DNA of 61,075 bases from Clostridia bacterium DTU084 (GTDB lineage: Bacteria > Bacillota > DTU084). The stretch is from assembly GCA_001512905.1 (NCBI GenBank), contig LFTB01000053.1:1-61075 (forward strand), given 5' to 3'. The position numbers and the translations under genes are program-made. Numbering within the stretch: the first letter of the stretch is position 1; every line of letters begins with the position of its first letter. Shown here in pieces: positions 36,205 to 44,561 of the stretch. The notes under the pieces are model-generated. The model saw only the letters and a list, made by a program, of their open reading frames with translations. It ran no database searches and was not told the origin of the DNA.

Positions 36205-36957
36205 ATGACTGCCAAAGATCCAACAGAACAGGTAGTGCTGAAATATTTAACTCTTTTCGGCGCTGAGATCCAAAAGACCCAGACCTGCTACGAAATTTTG
36301 GCACCCCTTGAGCTTGCCAAGGCCCTGGAAGGCCTGCCTTATCCCAACAAGAATCAATACAGGTTCAGCTTCCAACCGTGCGACGATCCGGAAGTTGAGG
36401 TGATCCGCCCAGGTTCGAGCCGCCTGGAGCGGATTGTGGGAACAATTCGCCAGAAAAGCTTCTTTGCCCGGGCTTTCTTTCCCGGCTCTCCCCTTGCCCC
36501 GAGCCTTTTGGTTCATTTCAAGGTGGTCTATCTCACAGACCAGCGCCTTGAGGAGCTTTTGCTCTTAAACATGGATTTGATGACAGGCGAGATCCAAAAG
36601 CTCACTTTAAAACAACTTTCCCTTTGGGGAGAAGCCCAAAGGGAACCGGGAGATGCCCATGTTTTGTCTGCGAAGATCTCCTATGAAGATGCTTTCCAGA
36701 CGCTGTGCAGCCACGTCAAGTCCCTGGCTCTGAGCAGGGAGCGGGATTGGGCGAGGAGCGCCCGCATCCGCTGGCGGGAGGCAATTTTGGATCTGGAGTC
36801 CCACTACCAGCGGGCTCTGCGGGAGCGTGGAGGCGAAGAGAAGGCTCTAGAGCGGGAGCGGAGGCTGAGAGAGCTGGAAATGCGCTACAGGCCGAGGATC
36901 CTGGCAATCCCCCTTAACTTCGCTCTGGTTTATACTCCAATGGGCACCAGCGTATAG
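36205..36957 (+). CDS. yqhG: YqhG family protein
   Basis: 250 aa. The track ORF from 35917 contains non-coding sequence; the ATG at 36205 follows GGAGGTTGTCC. It matches the B. subtilis YqhG family in size, charge and position next to the SNF2-type gene yqhH. Features are LAPLELAKALEGLPYPNK, GSSRLERIVGTIRQ and a highly charged helical segment from about residue 180. No signal peptide, and no catalytic motif I can recognise. It overlaps the end of the convergent PHP gene by 28 bp. Confidence 0.78.
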   Translation: MTAKDPTEQVVLKYLTLFGAEIQKTQTCYEILAPLELAKALEGLPYPNKNQYRFSFQPCDDPEVEVIRPGSSRLERIVGTIRQKSFFARAFFPGSPLAPSLLVHFKVVYLTDQRLEELLLLNMDLMTGEIQKLTLKQLSLWGEAQREPGDAHVLSAKISYEDAFQTLCSHVKSLALSRERDWARSARIRWREAILDLESHYQRALRERGGEEKALERERRLRELEMRYRPRILAIPLNFALVYTPMGTSV

Positions 36958-37745
36958 GATCGCTTGTGGAAAGCGGCTATCTGCCTGTAGCCGGCTTCCT
37001 TGAGGGTTTCCATTGCCAGTTTGAAGTCCCTTCCCACCTCTTCAGGGGCGTGGGCATCAGAGCCGAAAGTAACCGGAACCCCGGCCTTGCAGCAGGCCTC
37101 TAAAAAGCCTAGTTCAGGATAAGCTTTCCCAACTTCCCTGTGCCAGCCTGAGCTGTTGAGCTCAATGGCCACCTTGCTTTCCTTGAAAACAGCGGCAGTC
37201 TGCTGCCAGTATGGCTCAAGGGGCCCATTTGGCCAGTAATTGAATTTTTTGATTAAATCAGGATGGGCCATTATATCGAAAAGGCCTGTTTTCGCAGCCT
37301 TGCAAAGGGTGTCAAAATAAAGGGAGTATAGTTGGTCTGGATCCCAGCGTGAATACTGCTCTCGCTCGTAGGGGCTGTCGTAAGCCCAGTCCCCTAGAAA
37401 ATGCACAGAGCCGTAGACGTAGTCTACTGGATACGGAGATATGATCCGCTCTATTTCTTCTTCGTAGCCGGGGATGTAGTCTGCTTCAAAGCCCAAAGCG
37501 ATCTCGATCTGGCCTTTATATTCGTCCCTGAGGGCTAACACTGCCTCTACATAACCTTCCACCTGAGCTTCGTCCATGGCAAGGCCAGGGTCTTTTTTCT
37601 CCGGCGGCAGCGGGGTGTGGTCTGCAAAGCCGAGCTTCACGATCCCCATCTCAATTGCCGCTTCCACGTACTGGCGCATCTCTCCCCTGGCGTGGCCGCA
37701 AAGCTTTGTGTGAACGTGGTAGTCTACTCGCAATTTAGCCGCCAC
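36930..37745 (-). CDS. hisK: HisJ-like histidinol-phosphatase family (PHP)
   Basis: About 271 aa. PHP motifs: VDYHVHTKLCGHA, FADHTPLPPE around residue 41, LGFEADYIPGYE around 85, GSVHFLGDW around 112, MAHPDLIKKF around 160 and FGSDAHAPEEVG. These match PHP-type histidinol-phosphatases, which complete histidine biosynthesis; no other his genes are near, so a different phosphatase substrate remains possible. GTG at 37745, or TTG at 37733 with AGAGGTGG before it, and either overlaps the rpe stop. Confidence 0.85.
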   Translation of the reverse strand: MAAKLRVDYHVHTKLCGHARGEMRQYVEAAIEMGIVKLGFADHTPLPPEKKDPGLAMDEAQVEGYVEAVLALRDEYKGQIEIALGFEADYIPGYEEEIERIISPYPVDYVYGSVHFLGDWAYDSPYEREQYSRWDPDQLYSLYFDTLCKAAKTGLFDIMAHPDLIKKFNYWPNGPLEPYWQQTAAVFKESKVAIELNSSGWHREVGKAYPELGFLEACCKAGVPVTFGSDAHAPEEVGRDFKLAMETLKEAGYRQIAAFHKRSYTLVPIGV

Positions 37746-38359
37746 CTCTGCCAGTCTATTTCCTCTTCCTGGAAAATTGCCGAGCCAGCCACAGCTATGT
37801 CCACTCCAGCCTCTGCGAGGGGCCGAAGCAACTCCGGCGTAACCCCTCCGTCTACAGCTATGGGCAGATCGCCTGCTGCGGCCCGCAGGCGCTTGATCTT
37901 ATCGAGCATTTCTGGGATGAAGGCTTGTCCGCCAAAGCCGGGGCTTACTGTCATCACCAGGACAAAGTCTAAAATTGGAATCAGCTCCGCTATGGACTCC
38001 ACCCCTGTGGCCGGGCTTAAGGCGATCCCTGCCTTCAGGCCTGCTTCGCGAATTGCAGAGATAGTGCGCCAGTGATCTCCCTCTGCTTCCACGTGGAAAG
38101 AAAGTTCATCGGCGCCGGCTTCCACAAAAGCCTGGATGAAGTCATAGGGCTTTGTGATCATCAAGTGAACGCTTAAAGGCAGTTTAGACAGCCTTCTGAC
38201 AGTCTTCACAAAATTGGGCCCAAAACTAATATTTGGCACAAAGTGCCCATCCATTACGTCCAAGTGCAGCAGGTCTGCCTGCTCCACTCTTTTGATTTCA
38301 GCTGCAAGCTGCCCCCAGTCTGCTGCAAGGAGCGAGGGAGCGATTTTAATATCTCGCAC
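37724..38359 (-). CDS. rpe: Ribulose-phosphate 3-epimerase
   Basis: 211 aa TIM barrel. Typical segments: IAPSLLAADWGQLAAEIKRV, LHLDVMDGHFVPNISFGP, VHLMITKP, MTVSPGFGGQAFIPEML and AVDGGVTPELL; the Asp and His metal-site residues are present. Interconverts ribulose-5-P and xylulose-5-P in the pentose phosphate pathway. GTG start, overlapping rsgA by 14 bp. Confidence 0.95.
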   Translation of the reverse strand: MRDIKIAPSLLAADWGQLAAEIKRVEQADLLHLDVMDGHFVPNISFGPNFVKTVRRLSKLPLSVHLMITKPYDFIQAFVEAGADELSFHVEAEGDHWRTISAIREAGLKAGIALSPATGVESIAELIPILDFVLVMTVSPGFGGQAFIPEMLDKIKRLRAAAGDLPIAVDGGVTPELLRPLAEAGVDIAVAGSAIFQEEEIDWQRWRLNCE

Positions 38360-39245
38360 GGCGTTCTCCTTCTTCTATTTCTGATAAAAATGTTAAATAG
38401 TTCTGGTAGCGGCTTGGGGCGACGGTCGAGGCACTTTTCACTGCGCAGCCAGGCTCCTCCTTGTGCAGGCAGTTATTGAAGCGGCAGGGACCTGCTGATG
38501 CGAAATCCGGAAAATGATGTGCCAATTCTTCCCTTGCCAATTGGGGAAGTCTGAGGGCTGTAAAGCCCGGGGTGTCTGCCACAAGCGTCTGAGAGTCCAA
38601 AACAAGAAGCTGCGCAAAGCGGGTTGTATGCCTCCCCCGTCTGATCGACCGGCTCAGTTCTCCACTCTGCAAGTTCCATTCCGGCCGGATGGCGTTGAGG
38701 ATGGCGCTTTTGCCTACGCCGCTGGGGCCTGCCAATGCGCTAAGATGACCCTCCAGCTCTTTGCGCAAGTCGTCTATGCCTTCGCCTGTTTTCGCAGACG
38801 TGTAGACTACTGGATAGCCCATCTGGCTGTAGATGTCAGCTAGTTCCTTATAAAAAGGGTCTTCTCCTAGAAGATCTTTTTTGTTGATGCAGATAACAAC
38901 CCGCAGCTCCTGCGCTTCAGCTGCCACCAACATCCTATCTAAAATCAATAAACTAGGCTTGGGCTCTTTCACTGCGATGGTGACAATAAGCTGATCGATA
39001 TTGGCAATTGCAGGCCTGCCTAATTGGCTTTTCCTGGGCAGAACCTTCTCGATAACGCCTCTGCCATCTTCCAGGGTAGAGAACTCTACCAAATCTCCTA
39101 CTAAAATCCCATCGCTTTCAAGTTTCAGCTTCCCTCGCCTAGTGCACTCGATCTCTTGGCCTAAATGCCACCTTCCGCCTTCGACTTCGTAGGTGCGCAA
39201 ATAGTGGTAACCGCTGTATGAGCGCACCACAATTCCCAGTTGCAT
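38346..39245 (-). CDS. rsgA: Small ribosomal subunit biogenesis GTPase RsgA
   Basis: 299 aa from the ATG at 39245 after GGGAGGTGTTCG; the track extends 35 codons too far. Circularly permuted GTPase motifs: VICINKKDLL (G4) before GPSGVGKSAI (G1) and VADTPGFTAL (G3). An N-terminal OB fold and a C-terminal zinc site CRFNNCLHKEEPGC complete it. It checks 30S subunit maturation. The order rsgA-rpe is the usual one, but the prkC/prpC genes normally upstream are missing. Confidence 0.95.
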   Translation of the reverse strand: MQLGIVVRSYSGYHYLRTYEVEGGRWHLGQEIECTRRGKLKLESDGILVGDLVEFSTLEDGRGVIEKVLPRKSQLGRPAIANIDQLIVTIAVKEPKPSLLILDRMLVAAEAQELRVVICINKKDLLGEDPFYKELADIYSQMGYPVVYTSAKTGEGIDDLRKELEGHLSALAGPSGVGKSAILNAIRPEWNLQSGELSRSIRRGRHTTRFAQLLVLDSQTLVADTPGFTALRLPQLAREELAHHFPDFASAGPCRFNNCLHKEEPGCAVKSASTVAPSRYQNYLTFLSEIEEGERRARY

Positions 39246-39435
39246 CGAACACCTCCCTGTTTTATAGGGTCTATTGCCGACCATTGCACTTATATTATAG
39301 TCAATAAGAAAAAGCTTTGCAACACTACCGTCAAAAGGTTTTATGACCATTTACAGCTTTCCTGCCAGTATGATTTAGCTATGGAAAGCAAACAAACCTA
39401 TACACAAATTGTATGTTCAAGGCTTCTGCAAATAA

Positions 39436-39469
39436 ACAAGGGCTGACTCAGTTTTGAGGCAGCCCTTGT
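39436..39469 (-). terminator. Terminator after the cre-controlled operon
   Basis: ACAAGGGCTGCCTCA and TGAGTCAGCCCTTGT form a long imperfect stem, followed on the minus strand by TTATTTG. It lies 5 bp past the stop of the 39474 gene. Confidence 0.85.
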
Positions 39470-39473
39470 CTGT

Positions 39474-40235
39474 TTACAAGTTCTTTTTGATTAAGGCCAG
39501 GGTTTTCTCAACTCCCTGGTATTGGTCCCCATCTCCTTCAAACTCTACTGAGATTGCGCCTTGAAAGCCTGTATTTTTGGCTATGTCCAGACAGCGAACA
39601 AAATCAAAGGCATTATGGGCTCCTGTAGAGTCGAAGTCGTAGGTTTTCGCATGGAGCATATAAGCATACGGCATGATTTTTTCCAGGTCATCGTAGCGTG
39701 TTTCATCTGGGAAGTTGCCGAAATCCGGGCAAAACTTCAGATTTGGTGCGTTCACTTGCTGCAGTATTTCCAGCATTGCCTCTGGCCGGGAAGATACTCC
39801 CCCGTGATTCTCGATTAGAAGAGTGAGCTTGAGCTGGGCAGCTTTTTCTGCTAGTTGCTTATATGATTCCACTGTGATGGACATGTCCCAGCCTTCTTCT
39901 GGTGCGCCTGTGTTCACCCTAACCGCTTCTGCTCCCAGGTATTCGGCAACTGCAAACCAGTTAACTATCCGATCGATGTCGAACTGGCGCTTTAGGGGAT
40001 CAGACTGGGAAATATTGCCTGTGTCAATGGGCATGTTGGCAAAGCCCATTTTATATTTCACAAGGTTGTCCTTGATTCTATCCAGGTATCTAGTGTCGGT
40101 ATTTGCAAAGTGTACGCTGCACAGCTCCACAGCATCAAAGCCGAACCGTTCCCGGGCGATTCTGGGAAACTCTGCCAGAGGAAAATCTTTGTTCACATGG
40201 GAGCGCATGCTCCACGATGATAGCGCAAACCTCAC
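39474..40235 (-). CDS. TIM-barrel sugar-phosphate isomerase/epimerase
   Basis: 253 aa. AP-endonuclease-2/xylose-isomerase-like TIM barrel: FDAVELCSVHF, AVRVNTGAPEE, LLIENHGGVSSR (metal Glu/His), LKFCPDFGNF, MLHAKTYDF and ISVEFEGDG. Members isomerise or dehydrate sugars, keto-sugars or inositols; substrate unknown. GTG start close to the upstream stop, so coupled to the Gfo/Idh gene. Last gene of the operon. Confidence 0.82.
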   Translation of the reverse strand: MRFALSSWSMRSHVNKDFPLAEFPRIARERFGFDAVELCSVHFANTDTRYLDRIKDNLVKYKMGFANMPIDTGNISQSDPLKRQFDIDRIVNWFAVAEYLGAEAVRVNTGAPEEGWDMSITVESYKQLAEKAAQLKLTLLIENHGGVSSRPEAMLEILQQVNAPNLKFCPDFGNFPDETRYDDLEKIMPYAYMLHAKTYDFDSTGAHNAFDFVRCLDIAKNTGFQGAISVEFEGDGDQYQGVEKTLALIKKNL

Positions 40236-40236
40236 T

Positions 40237-41307
40237 TTACAACCTCACTTCCTCGCCCAACTCAGCGCTCTTGTAGATGGCATCTAGAATCCTCATCACA
40301 TCCACAGCTTCCTCAGCTGGAGAGATGAGCTCTGTACCGTTCAGAATGCAGTCTACAAAGTGAGCGATCTCTGTGTGGTGGGTAGTGGCTTCATCTGTTT
40401 TGAAAGTGTAGTCCACTAAAGTACCTTCTTTTTCGCCGAAGACTGTCAGCGGGCTGAGGCTTGCACCAGCCTTATCGCCGTAGAGCTCGCAGTAGTTGTG
40501 CTCTTTGTTTGTGTTCAGAGCCCAGGAAACATTGAGTTCCAGGGTGATGCCGCCTTCGAAGCGGATGAAAGCAAATGCAGAGTCTTCAACATCGTAGATT
40601 TTATCTGCTGCGCCAGAAGCGAGGGCGCCTGCCAAAACAGGATCGTTCTTATCCCATTCTGTAACTAGATAATTGCCGATCTTGTGGTAGATGGCACCGG
40701 TAACTGAAACCGGCTTGGGATTGCCGATGAGCCAGCGGGTCAGATCCAGCATGTGGACACCGATATCGATGAGGGGTCCGCCGCCAGCTTTGGCTTTTTC
40801 CATGAACCAATCGCCCCAGAAGGGAACGCCGCGCCTGCGGATCCAGCCTGTCCGGGCAGCGTAGACTTCCCCTAACTCGCCGCGTTCGATCATTCTCTTC
40901 AGCTTCTGGCTCTCATCCCGGTAACGGTTGTTCACGCCGATCATGAACAGTTTGCCGGCTTTTTTCGCTGCTGCCACCATCTCTTCGCCCTGCTCTGCGT
41001 TCAAAGCCAGGGGCTTTTCACACAAAACGTGCTTTCCAGCCTCTAATGCAGCGATGCTGATGGGATGGTGGAGGTAGTTCGGGGTACAGACGTTTACTGC
41101 ATCCAGCTCCTTCATTTTGAGCATCTCTCTGTAATCTGTGAAAGTTTCAGAAACGCCGTATCTCTTGCTGGCCCGCTCCAGTTTAGCTTCGTCTATATCA
41201 CAGACGGCAACGATCTCAACTTTGTCAGCAAGCTTTTCATATCCTGAAAGGTGCGCGCCAAAGCCAATTCCACCGACTCCGATAACTCCAACCCGTAGTT
41301 TTTTCAT
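40237..41307 (-). CDS. Gfo/Idh/MocA family NAD(P)-dependent oxidoreductase
   Basis: 356 aa from the ATG at 41307 (GGAGGAGAAGCA). Rossmann fold with RVGVIGVGGIGFGAHL, the hallmark CEKPLAL around residue 95, and LIDIGVHMLDLTRW around 175 in the second domain. Family members oxidise sugars, inositols or glycosides to keto forms. Sits between two TIM-barrel isomerase genes, a common arrangement in sugar or cyclitol degradation. The track's longer ORF is not supported. Confidence 0.88.
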   Translation of the reverse strand: MKKLRVGVIGVGGIGFGAHLSGYEKLADKVEIVAVCDIDEAKLERASKRYGVSETFTDYREMLKMKELDAVNVCTPNYLHHPISIAALEAGKHVLCEKPLALNAEQGEEMVAAAKKAGKLFMIGVNNRYRDESQKLKRMIERGELGEVYAARTGWIRRRGVPFWGDWFMEKAKAGGGPLIDIGVHMLDLTRWLIGNPKPVSVTGAIYHKIGNYLVTEWDKNDPVLAGALASGAADKIYDVEDSAFAFIRFEGGITLELNVSWALNTNKEHNYCELYGDKAGASLSPLTVFGEKEGTLVDYTFKTDEATTHHTEIAHFVDCILNGTELISPAEEAVDVMRILDAIYKSAELGEEVRL

Positions 41308-41321
41308 TGCTTCTCCTCCGT

Positions 41322-42239
41322 TCAAACAATTAATTTTGAAAGATTGCGGTAGCCCAAAATCAGGCCCTTCTTGGATTTCTCCACTGTTCCTCCCCAGATG
41401 GGGTCTTCGTGTTCGATGGACAGGACGCCGTCGAAGCCGATATCGTACAGAGCCTTGACAAACTCCTGCCAATCGATTTCGCCTAAGCCAGGCAGCCTGT
41501 ACTGCCACCAGCGAGCTTCAGAGAAACGAGGAGACAGAGGACCAAATATGCCGTTCTCATTAAGGCCGTCTGATAAAATCTCAGTATCCTTGGCGTGGGT
41601 ATGGAAAATACGATCGGCAAATTCAAACAAAGGAGCGATGTGGTCGATGCCCATCCAATACAGATGGGATGGGTCGTAGTTTAAGCCAAAGCTCTTGGGA
41701 GTAATGCGGAAGAACTCCCGCCACTGCGAAGGGCTGTAGAAGAGGTTTCCAGGTATTCCAGGCTCTTGCCACCCGTCCATAGGACAGTTCTCGATCATAA
41801 GTTTCACGTTCTTGCTCTCAGCATAGCTGATGAGCTCAGGGAATACTTTGGCGAATTCATCCAGGTTTTCGTCTACAGATTTGGTGATGTCTCTCCCCAC
41901 AAAGGTGCCGACCAGCTCTACCCCCATGTTGGAGGCAGTGTCAATGACCTTCTTCAAATGGGCGTGGTTTGCAGCCCTAACCTCAGGATCTGCTGCCAGC
42001 ATGTTGTCGTAGTAGGCAAGGGAGGAAATCTCAACGCCTCGGTCGTCAAATTTTGCCCTCAATTCTTTCGCTTCCTGGGCGCTTATGTTTGCATTAACCG
42101 TAGTAGATGAAAAGTCCCGCTCGTTGACCAACGGCCAAGCGGCCAACTCCAGCGCTTGGAAGCCTGTGTTTGCTGCCCAATCCAAAATTTCCTCACAAGG
42201 CAGCTGTCCCAAAGCGACGGTTAAAAATCCCAACTTCAT
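41322..42239 (-). CDS. TIM-barrel sugar-phosphate isomerase/epimerase
   Basis: 305 aa from the ATG at 42239, after AAGGAGTGTTG. Segments are ALELAAWPLV, VELVGTFVGRD, VKLMIENCPMDGW (metal Glu), GLNYDPSHLYWMGID, FHTHAKDTEI and VLSIEHEDPIWGG. First gene of the operon driven by the promoter at 42371-42399. An in-frame TTG at 42293 has an even better site (AGGAGGTGGGTA), so an 18-residue longer form is possible; the short form fits family starts. Confidence 0.85.
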   Translation of the reverse strand: MKLGFLTVALGQLPCEEILDWAANTGFQALELAAWPLVNERDFSSTTVNANISAQEAKELRAKFDDRGVEISSLAYYDNMLAADPEVRAANHAHLKKVIDTASNMGVELVGTFVGRDITKSVDENLDEFAKVFPELISYAESKNVKLMIENCPMDGWQEPGIPGNLFYSPSQWREFFRITPKSFGLNYDPSHLYWMGIDHIAPLFEFADRIFHTHAKDTEILSDGLNENGIFGPLSPRFSEARWWQYRLPGLGEIDWQEFVKALYDIGFDGVLSIEHEDPIWGGTVEKSKKGLILGYRNLSKLIV

Positions 42240-42351
42240 TCGACAACACTCCTTTTCTTTATTATTTAGTGTTTGAAAAAGTTTGCGCCCCAATACCCAC
42301 CTCCTCAAATCGTAAAATTGGCTATTTATGTTAAAGAATATTGTTGTTTCG

Positions 42352-42366
42352 TGGAACCGCTTCCAA
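42352..42366 (-). promoter_or_regulatory. cre-type operator on the transcription start
   Basis: TTGGAAGCGGTTCCA matches the cre consensus WTGNAANCGNWNNCW at every position. It begins 5 bp downstream of the -10 box, so a bound CcpA-like or other LacI-family repressor would cover the start site. Confidence 0.75.
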
Positions 42367-42370
42367 AAAT

Positions 42371-42399
42371 AGTATAGCAAGGATTTCCCTGATAGTCAA
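42371..42399 (-). promoter_or_regulatory. Sigma-A promoter of the isomerase/dehydrogenase operon
   Basis: TTGACT and TATACT are separated by exactly 17 bp, and a TG dinucleotide one base before the -10 box gives an extended form. It is the clearest promoter in the window and drives 42239-39474. Confidence 0.85.
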
Positions 42400-42490
42400 G
42401 GAGGGACGCTCCATATTTTTGCTTGAATTTTCCAATGAACAGAAAAATATGAACTAATACTACAGAGCTCGCTTCTGCGGTACCGAAATG

Positions 42491-42525
42491 AAAAAAGAGC
42501 ATGACCATTTAAAAGTCATGCTCTT
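42491..42525 (-). terminator. Terminator after the second isomerase operon
   Basis: AAGAGCATGAC and GTCATGCTCTT form a perfect 11-bp stem with a T-run of six or more on the minus strand, about 20 bp after the stop of the 42546 gene. Confidence 0.92.
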
Positions 42526-42545
42526 GATCCATCTCAGGCTGCAGG

Positions 42546-43421
42546 TCAGCTGATTTCCTTCATAATCGCAAGCCAGTTTTCCAGGCATTCTCTGGTAGCT
42601 ATGTCGCCGAGGGCTGAAAAATCAGCTCCGCCCGGACGATTGAGCTGCTCTTCAGAAAGCTTGCTCTTGGGCCGGTAGTGGGTTTCAAGACAGACGTAGC
42701 CGCTGTAGCCGTCGTCTAAAAGCGCTTTCAGCTGTCCGCGCCAATTGGTCTGTCCTGTACCAATAGCCACCCCTTCCACCTTGCCCGTTTCAGGATCGTA
42801 GACTGCATCCTTCATGTGCATATGTACTGCATAATCCTTGATGATGTTGTAGCCTTGGGGATAGGGCTCTTCTGGTTCAGCTAAAGAGTAGATATCGTTT
42901 CCTGCGTCCCAAACAGCCCGGACATAGGGCGTATCCAAGGCCTTGATGAGCTGCACTGTGCGGGCAGCGTTGCAGTTGTAAGTTGCAGGCTCGTTTTCCA
43001 AAGCCAGGATTAAGTTTGCTTCCTTGAGCATGGCAATTGGCTGCTGGAACTTTTCCACGATTTGAGGCAGCAGCTCATCGAAGTTATCCCCTCTGCGCCA
43101 AAAGGCAAAACCCCGGATGTATTTTGCACCAAGCTTTTTGGCTGCAGCAATTGCTTTGGCAAGGATCTCGTAATGGTTTGCGATCTCCTCGGGATTGGTC
43201 AGTTCGCATTTGAAAAAGGGAGAGCTGATAGCTGGCACTTCCATCTTGTAGCTGCCGGCTATTTCAAGGACTTTATCCAGTTCTTCGTCAGTCAGCTGGT
43301 GGACCCCTTTGTTCCAGACTGTGCGCAGTTCAAGGCCTGTGAGGCCATATTCTGCTGCAAGTTTTGCTGCTGCTTCTAGATCTTGGGAGATCTCGTCTGT
43401 GATTACGCCTTTTTTAAACAT
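42546..43421 (-). CDS. TIM-barrel sugar-phosphate isomerase/epimerase
   Basis: 291 aa. Features: GLTGLELRTVWNKGVHQL, KYIRGFAFWRRGDNFD, ILALENEPATYNCN (metal Glu), YVRAVWDAGNDIYS, AVHMHMKDAVYD and YVCLETHYRP. Same superfamily as the other barrel genes but a separate subfamily. Overlaps the upstream Gfo/Idh gene by 8 bp and ends at a strong terminator. Probably acts on the product of that dehydrogenase. Confidence 0.84.
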   Translation of the reverse strand: MFKKGVITDEISQDLEAAAKLAAEYGLTGLELRTVWNKGVHQLTDEELDKVLEIAGSYKMEVPAISSPFFKCELTNPEEIANHYEILAKAIAAAKKLGAKYIRGFAFWRRGDNFDELLPQIVEKFQQPIAMLKEANLILALENEPATYNCNAARTVQLIKALDTPYVRAVWDAGNDIYSLAEPEEPYPQGYNIIKDYAVHMHMKDAVYDPETGKVEGVAIGTGQTNWRGQLKALLDDGYSGYVCLETHYRPKSKLSEEQLNRPGGADFSALGDIATRECLENWLAIMKEIS

Positions 43422-44454
43422 GCAAATCTTCCTCCTTAATCTGAATTGGTCTTCCTTCCCGGGATGATTGGTAAATTGCCAGAATCAGCTGAATGGCCCG
43501 CAGGCCGTCTATACCTGTGACTAAAGGTTCTCTGTCCTCCCTGATGGCGGCGACCATATCTTGAATCTGCCTTCTGTGGCCTTCAGAAGATATGGCTCCC
43601 GGATCTCTGGCGCCAGAGGAAACGCCTTCATCCTCAAGGAGGACTTTATCTTCCTCCCCTGCCAAATCCCACTTTATGATCTGCTCTTCTTCCAGCACAA
43701 TGGTTCCCTGATCGCCGTGGAGCTCAAGCCTCCTGTTGTAGCCGGGATAGACTGAAGTTGTGCCTTCGATTACGCCCATAGCACCTGACGCATAACGCAC
43801 AGCTGCCACTGCTGTGTCTTCCACTTCGATTTGCCGGGCCAAGGTAGCAGCCTGTCCCCAAACCTCAGTTACAGGTCCCATCAGCCAGAGGAGCAGATCT
43901 ATGCCGTGGATCCCTTGATTCATCAGGGCGCCGCCCCCATCCATCTTCCAGGTGCCGCGCCAGCCTCCCTGGTCGTAATAATCCTGAGAACGGTAATATT
44001 TCATGTAGGCATCGCCCAGCAGTGGTTTGCCTAGCTTTTGTTGTTCCAAAGCAGCTTTCGCCTGCTGCAGGGCAGGGGCAAAACGAAGCTGGGAGATAAC
44101 CGCAAGTTTCACATTGTTCCCTTTGCAGGCAGCAACCGCAGCCCTCCCTTCTTCCATGGTGATAGCAAGAGGCTTTTCCACCACCACGTGTTTGCCGTGC
44201 TGTGCAGCTTCGATCACGAGCTGCGCGTGCAAACCACTGGGGGTACAAATGCAAACCACATCAACCTCTGGCTGTGCCAAAAGTTGTTTGTAATCGTTGA
44301 AAGCCTTCGCATGATAGCGGCTTGCCAATTCCTCTGCCCGCTCTAGGCTTAGGTCAGAGACAGCAACAAGGGTTCCGCCTATGGACTTGGCTATAGCCTG
44401 AGCGTGGAAACTGGCGATCAGTCCACAGCCGATGATCCCAAAACCGATTTCCAT
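43414..44454 (-). CDS. Gfo/Idh/MocA family NAD(P)-dependent oxidoreductase
   Basis: 346 aa. GFGIIGCGLIASFHAQAIA Rossmann start, VVEKPLAI around residue 92, and MNQGIHGIDLLLWLMG around 175. ATG after GGGAGGCGACCAC. Pairs with the isomerase gene directly downstream. It begins 98 bp after the smc stop with no obvious promoter, so it may be read from smc. Confidence 0.88.
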   Translation of the reverse strand: MEIGFGIIGCGLIASFHAQAIAKSIGGTLVAVSDLSLERAEELASRYHAKAFNDYKQLLAQPEVDVVCICTPSGLHAQLVIEAAQHGKHVVVEKPLAITMEEGRAAVAACKGNNVKLAVISQLRFAPALQQAKAALEQQKLGKPLLGDAYMKYYRSQDYYDQGGWRGTWKMDGGGALMNQGIHGIDLLLWLMGPVTEVWGQAATLARQIEVEDTAVAAVRYASGAMGVIEGTTSVYPGYNRRLELHGDQGTIVLEEEQIIKWDLAGEEDKVLLEDEGVSSGARDPGAISSEGHRRQIQDMVAAIREDREPLVTGIDGLRAIQLILAIYQSSREGRPIQIKEEDLHV

Positions 44455-44527
44455 GTGGTCGCCTCCCTTCTATATATTTTTTCGGCAAATTTTGGCAAAA
44501 CCCTTTATTAAAGACCTTAAATAAGTG

Positions 44528-44561
44528 GCAGGACAAGAATCCCCAGGGACTCTCATCCTGC
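44528..44561 (-). terminator. Two-part hairpin across the smc stop
   Basis: GCAGGA and TCCTGC enclose GAGTCCC and GGGATTC, giving a stacked stem that contains the smc stop codon. No T-run follows, so it may be a weak terminator or an RNA-stabilising structure between smc and the oxidoreductase gene. Confidence 0.4.

Noticed and set aside
42326-42508. 60-aa minus-strand ORF over the promoter region
   Set aside because: It covers the -35/-10, cre site and part of a terminator, and has no ribosome site.
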